DNA of 64,000 bases from Blautia hominis. Lineage in GTDB: Bacteria > Bacillota > Clostridia > Lachnospirales > Lachnospiraceae. Positions 59,212 through 64,000 of the stretch are shown piece after piece. The translations under genes were made by a program, and so were the position numbers. Under the pieces are notes generated by a model. It was not told the DNA's origin. It was given only the letters and a program-made list of their open reading frames with translations, and did not search any database. The DNA is taken from assembly GCA_002270465.1 (NCBI GenBank), contig NQOF01000007.1, forward strand, positions 186,001 to 250,000, written 5' to 3'. Every line of letters starts with the position of its first letter. The first letter of the stretch is position 1.

Positions 59212-60690
59212 TCATCTATATATCTTTTGATATAATTCCTGCATCTTTCCTTTTTTCTTTTGGTACTCTTCAAATCTGGTCATTCTTGGCTTGAATACTT
59301 GGGTGTTCTCTGCACCTCTTATAATATGAAAAGCTTCCTCAACAGAAGAATACACACCCATTTCGGTCAATACCGTCATCAGCGCCCCCAGGGCTGTGGA
59401 TTCACTGTCCTCCATATGATAGAGCTTAAGCCCGTATATGTCAGCCTGCATCTGGTTCATAACCCTGCTGTTTGTCAGACCTCCGCTGATATATGCTTTC
59501 TCTATGGGGCAATATTTCTCAAACTCCTCCAGGTTATTGGCTATCTCAAGGAAAATCCCTTCAACTAAAGACTGCAGAATTTCAACGCGGGTATGTTTTA
59601 GTGCGATTCCTTCAAATACGGCCCTGGAATCCGGATTCCAGTCAGGGGTGCTTCTTCCCTGAAAATATGGAAGTATTAGGATCTCCCCCACTTTTTCCAG
59701 GCTGCTTTTTTCCAGTTCCCGGTTGATCCGCCTATAATCAATTACCCCATCCGCCCAATCGTAAAAGGTATGGCAGAACCAGTCAAAAGCAGAACAGCAG
59801 GTCAGTACATTGGCTTCTATGATATATTTGTCATTTACAGCTGCGCAGTTACAGATCATGTTCTCGGACAATTGTTCCGGCACCTTCTCCACTGCTGCCA
59901 CCAAAAAACCGCCTGTCCCTGTAACTATGGATGCTGTTCCTGGGACAAATGCCCCCTGTCCCACCGCCGCACACTGCTGGTCACCTCCCGCGCTGATAAC
60001 CGGAGTACCTACCGTAATCCCTGTATCTGCGGAAAACTCTGCCGTCACCTTTCCCACCATACTTCCCGGCTTTAGAAGATCACATAATTGTTCCCTCCTT
60101 ATCCCGAATATATCCAGCAGCTCTTCATCCCACGCTCTTTCTCTCAGGTTCATGAGATTTGTGCGGCTCCCATAGGTATGATCCGTCAAATAACTTCCTG
60201 TCATCTTATGCATAATAAATTCCGGAATATTTAAAAATTTATAGACATCCTTATAGATATCAGGACAGTTTTCTTTTATCCAGGTCATACGGCTTCCTGA
60301 AAAAACAGTGTTTATCTTTGCTCCGCTCTTCCTGATCAGGATCTGGTTATATTTTTCAAGTCTTCTGCAGATATCGCTGTTTCTAGTGTCCTGCCACATA
60401 ACAGTATCCATAAGAGGTGTTCCAGTTATGTCAACCGGAATCACAGAGGAGCGCTGGGCTGTTACCGCTATGGCATCGATTTTCTCGTTGATCTGAACCG
60501 CCTCATTATTTATTTTTTCGCAGATTTTTACGGTATATGCTTCCCACTGTCCTCTCGGCTGCTCCACCCAGCCGCATGCCTTTTTAACCGGTTCATATTT
60601 AAATTGCGCTAAGCTAAGGTTGCGCCCTGCTTCGTCATAAAGAATCCCCCTCATGCTGGAAGTACCAATGTCTATGATCAATGTATTCAT
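59212..60690 (-). CDS. FGGY-family carbohydrate kinase
   Basis: The 492-residue kinase begins MNTLIIDIGTSSMRGILYDEAGRN and shows IDAIAVTAQRSSVIPVD, DTVMWQDTRNS, GGDQQCAAVGQGAFVPG and, in the C-terminal half, AYISGGLTNSRVMNQMQADIYG. It probably phosphorylates a sugar or polyol. The exact substrate (gluconate, ribulose, erythritol and others) cannot be read by eye. ATG 60690 has GGGAGAT upstream. It lies between the SnoaL pair and an Opp-type binding protein. Confidence 0.88.
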   Translation of the reverse strand: MNTLIIDIGTSSMRGILYDEAGRNLSLAQFKYEPVKKACGWVEQPRGQWEAYTVKICEKINNEAVQINEKIDAIAVTAQRSSVIPVDITGTPLMDTVMWQDTRNSDICRRLEKYNQILIRKSGAKINTVFSGSRMTWIKENCPDIYKDVYKFLNIPEFIMHKMTGSYLTDHTYGSRTNLMNLRERAWDEELLDIFGIRREQLCDLLKPGSMVGKVTAEFSADTGITVGTPVISAGGDQQCAAVGQGAFVPGTASIVTGTGGFLVAAVEKVPEQLSENMICNCAAVNDKYIIEANVLTCCSAFDWFCHTFYDWADGVIDYRRINRELEKSSLEKVGEILILPYFQGRSTPDWNPDSRAVFEGIALKHTRVEILQSLVEGIFLEIANNLEEFEKYCPIEKAYISGGLTNSRVMNQMQADIYGLKLYHMEDSESTALGALMTVLTEMGVYSSVEEAFHIIRGAENTQVFKPRMTRFEEYQKKKGKMQELYQKIYR

Positions 60691-60768
60691 ATCTATCTCC
60701 CGTACATTCACATTTCTATAAATAACAGAAATCATGCACCGCAAGTTTTCTATTATCCTGAATAATAA

Positions 60769-60793
60769 TTCCGGGGCAACACATGCCCCGGAA
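60769..60793 (-). terminator. Stem-loop after the binding-protein gene
   Basis: TTCCGGGGCA (60769-60778) pairs with TGCCCCGGAA (60784-60793). On the minus strand TTATTATT follows. It may act as an attenuator between the importer and the kinase genes. Confidence 0.75.
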
Positions 60794-60808
60794 CCACAGT
60801 TTTTCCGC

Positions 60809-62461
60809 CTATTCAGTAAAATATGCTTTGGTTATATCCATCTGCGTCCACATGCGCGTCACGTCGTGCAGCTTCGTACTCATAATAGTATAAACACCGC
60901 TGTTCTGTACCGGACACCACCACAGATATTCATTAAAATATTTTTCTTCCAGTTCTGCGGTCATAGTCTTGATCTCTGAATTGTCTGTTGACTGCATCAG
61001 CTTAGAGCCCAGTTCATATGCTTCCTGATACCCTTCTGCCGGAAGTACACCTGCATGCATGCTGTCATCTACATACCCGTCTGCGAACCATGCACCGATA
61101 GTTGTGGCATATGGCACCTCAGGTGAAGTGATGGATAGATCCCAGCTTCCGTCTGTGGCATTCTGAAGAGATTTGAAAGTTGCCGGCTCGTACACATTGA
61201 TATCTACATCCACATTGATCTCTTTTAACTGGTTTGCCAGGATTTCTGCAATTTTCTGATAATATCCGCTGGCATTGTGCGTAATCAGAGTCAGAGTCAC
61301 TCCGTCTTCCAAACCAGCCTCTTTCATCAGTTCTTTTGCCTTTTCCAGATTTGTCTTATACGGCCAGGAATCTTTATCATATACTGTCAAATCCTGATAG
61401 CTGATTCCATGCATACTGTAGCAGAGAGACCCCCACCCGTTAAAGGTTCCGTCAGATATCTCTTCCCTGTTCATTGCATACATGATTGCCTGACGAAGCT
61501 GAAGCGGCTGCAGTTTTTCCGAAGCCATATCAAAATAAATACTGTATGTTTGTACACTGGGCACATATAAGGTGCTGAACTGGTCACCATAGGCTCCGTC
61601 CTCTACACTGGTGTAATCCGTAAAATCCGGGCTTGTAATCATATCAACACCCCCAGACTGCAGTTCCATCATTGCCACGGACGGTTCTGCAAAGAACCTG
61701 CAGATAACATGATCGATAACCGGCTTTTCCCCATAATATTCGTCAAATACAGACAGCGTAACAGAATCTCCCGATACCCACTGGTCAATTTTATAAGGAC
61801 CACAACTCACAAAACCTTCTGTAAAGAAGACACCTTCGCTGCTGCTGCTTTCACATGCCTCTTTGCTGTAAATCGGCCGTGTTGCAATCCTGTTTAGAAG
61901 AACGGTTCCCGACGAACGCAGTTTGAAATATACCGTATAGTCATCTACTGCCTTTGTATTCTCAAAATCCACGGATGCATATTCTTTGGATGTCTGATAT
62001 TTTTCAAGGCAGAATATAACATCATCTGCATGAAGCTCTGTCTGGTCATGCATCTTTATGCCTTCTCTCAGATGAAATGTTATTCCAAGATTATCCTCAT
62101 CCCATTCATATGACTCTGTAATAGAACCCTCCGTTACAAGTTCTGCAATACCATCGTTATTTTCATCCACCTGCTTCAGCAGCGTAGCCCCGATCATGGA
62201 AAGGAGCTGATATGCAGAATCTGTCATACCACCGTTCATAAAATCAAGTGTAGTTATGGAATTCCCCATGCCGATCGTCAATGTATCTTTTGCTGTTGAC
62301 CCTCCGCCTGCTGTCTCCTCCTCTGTGTTTCCGGTCTGTTCCCCCGCTTTTCCTGCAGGTGCGTCTGGGTCTTTTTTCTCTGAACTCGAATCACCGCATC
62401 CCATTATTCCTGCCGCCAAACATGCTGCCAGTGCTACCGCCCAAAACCTTCTTCCTTTCAT
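60809..62461 (-). CDS. Oligopeptide/dipeptide-type ABC binding lipoprotein
   Basis: The 550-residue family 5 solute-binding protein has a lipobox (AAGIMGC, cysteine near residue 22), an acidic Gly/Thr-rich linker and SBP_bac_5 motifs (DNLGITFHLREGIKMHDQTELHADDVIFCLEKYQ, DYTVYFKLRS). Family members bind peptides, nickel, opines or oligosaccharides. Next to a sugar kinase, a glycoside ligand is possible. The start follows GGAGGAAACGTA. It is downstream of two Opp-type ATPases. Confidence 0.92.
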   Translation of the reverse strand: MKGRRFWAVALAACLAAGIMGCGDSSSEKKDPDAPAGKAGEQTGNTEEETAGGGSTAKDTLTIGMGNSITTLDFMNGGMTDSAYQLLSMIGATLLKQVDENNDGIAELVTEGSITESYEWDEDNLGITFHLREGIKMHDQTELHADDVIFCLEKYQTSKEYASVDFENTKAVDDYTVYFKLRSSGTVLLNRIATRPIYSKEACESSSSEGVFFTEGFVSCGPYKIDQWVSGDSVTLSVFDEYYGEKPVIDHVICRFFAEPSVAMMELQSGGVDMITSPDFTDYTSVEDGAYGDQFSTLYVPSVQTYSIYFDMASEKLQPLQLRQAIMYAMNREEISDGTFNGWGSLCYSMHGISYQDLTVYDKDSWPYKTNLEKAKELMKEAGLEDGVTLTLITHNASGYYQKIAEILANQLKEINVDVDINVYEPATFKSLQNATDGSWDLSITSPEVPYATTIGAWFADGYVDDSMHAGVLPAEGYQEAYELGSKLMQSTDNSEIKTMTAELEEKYFNEYLWWCPVQNSGVYTIMSTKLHDVTRMWTQMDITKAYFTE

Positions 62462-62488
62462 TACGTTTCCTCCTATCGCGTGATATAG

Positions 62489-63451
62489 TTAATGAATGTT
62501 ATTGATCTCATGAACAAAATGACAACTAACCTCGTGCTTATCCCTTATCATCTCCGCCCTTGGATTTTCCTTAAAGCACATGTCTTTCGCATAGGGACAT
62601 CTGGATGCAAACCGGCATCCCGGTTTAGGATTTATGGGTGACGTCAGCTCCCCCTTCAGTTTGATCCTTTTACGTTCATGGCGGACATCCGGTATGGGAA
62701 CTGCTGCCAGCAGCGCTTTCGTATAAGGGTGGAGCGGATTTTCAAAAAGCTCCTCCGATTCTGCCTTCTCCACCATCTGCCCCAGATACATGACCATGAT
62801 ATGATTCGATATATATTTCACCACGGACAGATCATGCGTGATAAACACATAAGTCAGCCGGGATGCCTCCTGAATGTCCTGCATCAGGTTTAAAATCTGT
62901 GCCTGAATAGACACGTCCAGCGCTGAAACCGGCTCATCACAAACAAGGAACTGGGGATTCAGAACCAGTGCCCTGGCTATCCCGATCCTCTGTCTGCGGC
63001 CCCCATCCAGTTCATGAGGATAAGTATTTACCAGACGTCTTGCCAGCCCTACCGTATCCATGATTTCATATACCTTTTCCTCCATCTCTTTCTTGCTGTA
63101 TCCCCCCGCAATTTTCATAGGTTCTTCGATGGTTTGGTAAATAGTCATCCTCGGGTTTAGAGATGCATACGGATCCTGAAAAATAAGCTGCATCTCTTTT
63201 CTCAGCTCACTTAATTTCTGTCGGCTGACTTTTGTAACGTCTTCCCCTTTGTACAGAATTCTGCCTCCTGTGTTATCCAGAAGATGAAGCAGTACACGAC
63301 CCAGAGTAGACTTTCCGCATCCTGATTCCCCCACAATGCCCAGTGTCTCCCCTTTTTCAATGGAAAAGCTCACATCATCCACAGCATGCAGCATACCTGA
63401 TTTCACATCAAAATATTTCTGTAAATGCTGTACTTCCAGCAATGTACTCAT
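62489..63451 (-). CDS. Oligopeptide-type ABC ATP-binding protein (OppF/DppF-like)
   Basis: The 320-residue ATPase has Walker A GESGCGKS, a signature [16 protein letters not shown] (LDGGR instead of LSGGQ, a variant known in some Opp/Dpp proteins), Walker [15 protein letters not shown] and the C-terminal oligopeptide domain with cysteines in [15 protein letters not shown]. It overlaps the upstream ATPase gene as ATGA and probably forms a heterodimer with it. Confidence 0.94.
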   Translation of the reverse strand: MSTLLEVQHLQKYFDVKSGMLHAVDDVSFSIEKGETLGIVGESGCGKSTLGRVLLHLLDNTGGRILYKGEDVTKVSRQKLSELRKEMQLIFQDPYASLNPRMTIYQTIEEPMKIAGGYSKKEMEEKVYEIMDTVGLARRLVNTYPHELDGGRRQRIGIARALVLNPQFLVCDEPVSALDVSIQAQILNLMQDIQEASRLTYVFITHDLSVVKYISNHIMVMYLGQMVEKAESEELFENPLHPYTKALLAAVPIPDVRHERKRIKLKGELTSPINPKPGCRFASRCPYAKDMCFKENPRAEMIRDKHEVSCHFVHEINNIH

Positions 63452-64000
63452 GCTTTCACCTCCCCATCCGCACAGTATAAATCATGAAAACACCTTACCC
63501 AATGACCATCCTCAATCTCTACCAGTTCCGGTAGCTGCTGTACACAATTTTCCGTACAATGTCTGCACCTTTCCCCAAATTTACAGCCCTTTGCCAGATT
63601 TGACGGATCCGGCATCAGCCCCTCAATGGGTTTCAGCCTTCTGCTTTTACTTTTCAGGCTGGGAAGTGAATCAATCAGTCCTCTTGTATAAGGATGTGAT
63701 GTATGCTCAAAAATCTGCCATGTGGTGCCAAGTTCCACAATTTCACCTGCATACATAATAGCTACACGGTTGCACATCTCCGCAACCACCCCCAGGTCAT
63801 GGGTGATCAGAAGGACAGAGGTATTCATCTTTTCCTTTAATTCATTCATCATGTCCAGCACCTGCGCCTGGATTGTCACATCCAAAGCCGTTGTGGGTTC
63901 ATCCGCGATCAGGAACTTTGGTGAACAGGCCAGTGCCATAGCGATCACCACACGCTGTTTCATGCCCCCGGAGAATTGATGGGGATATTCGTTGTAACGG
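63448..64000 (-). CDS. Partial oligopeptide-type ABC ATP-binding protein (OppD/DppD-like)
   Basis: Only the C-terminal part lies in the window; the frame is open at position 64000. Visible are the signature [16 protein letters not shown], Walker [17 protein letters not shown], the switch LLITHDLG and the terminal oligopeptide domain with [15 protein letters not shown]. It is coupled to the OppF-like gene. Walker A and the permease genes must lie beyond the edge. Confidence 0.92.
   Translation of the reverse strand, partial: RYNEYPHQFSGGMKQRVVIAMALACSPKFLIADEPTTALDVTIQAQVLDMMNELKEKMNTSVLLITHDLGVVAEMCNRVAIMYAGEIVELGTTWQIFEHTSHPYTRGLIDSLPSLKSKSRRLKPIEGLMPDPSNLAKGCKFGERCRHCTENCVQQLPELVEIEDGHWVRCFHDLYCADGEVKA

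Overview
The window looks like a chromosome segment of a gut-type Lachnospiraceae (Clostridia) bacterium. The reasons are AGGAGG-type ribosome binding sites, YesM/YesN-type sensor pairs, LplB/YtcP-type sugar permeases with lipoprotein binding proteins, many unsecreted glycoside hydrolases each next to an AraC regulator, and DUF975/DUF2752-type membrane proteins. The genus cannot be fixed from sequence reading alone. No rRNA, tRNA, CRISPR, prophage or intact transposase was found.

Positions 1-36000 are a plant or host glycan utilisation island. Unsaturated uronate metabolism (kduI, kduD and a second, RpiB-family isomerase) sits at 1-3100. It is followed by a GH127 arabinofuranosidase, a GH27 alpha-galactosidase, a DUF2264 protein with a GH88 unsaturated glucuronyl hydrolase, a 1387-residue GH43-GH51-GH43 protein, a GH2 enzyme with a MATE exporter, and a GH35 enzyme behind an ABC sugar importer (two permeases plus binding lipoprotein). 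Control is local: four AraC proteins, one LacI repressor with four matching palindromes, and a binding protein-YesM-YesN set. The enzymes carry no visible signal peptide, so oligosaccharides are probably imported and cut in the cytoplasm. GH88 would feed 4-deoxy-5-ketouronate to KduI/DhuI and KduD.

Positions 36000-44400 are mostly housekeeping: an M24 aminopeptidase P, the Tex RNA-binding protein, an FGGY (xylulokinase-like) kinase coupled to a double-HTH XRE regulator, and three small membrane proteins.

Positions 44600-53500 hold an eight-gene minus-strand cluster: an OmpR/HAMP-kinase two-component system, a large lipoprotein, two membrane proteins, an ABC ATPase, a repeat-bearing secreted protein anchored by a C-terminal helix, and a small membrane-anchored protein. 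Positions 53800-57700 hold an AgrC-like kinase, a LytTR regulator and an ABC-2 exporter preceded by a 21-bp-spaced direct repeat. Positions 57700-64000 hold two SnoaL-like paralogues, an FGGY kinase and an oligopeptide-type ABC importer that runs off the window.

The most striking unexplained structure is a family of small (about 120-163 bp), gene-free, terminally inverted repeats with GTAAC/GTTAC ends. Three copies are flanked by perfect 8-bp target duplications, which indicates recent transposition as MITEs. Fragments of them supply stop codons to several genes, and one copy has duplicated the -35 region of the AgrC-like kinase promoter.
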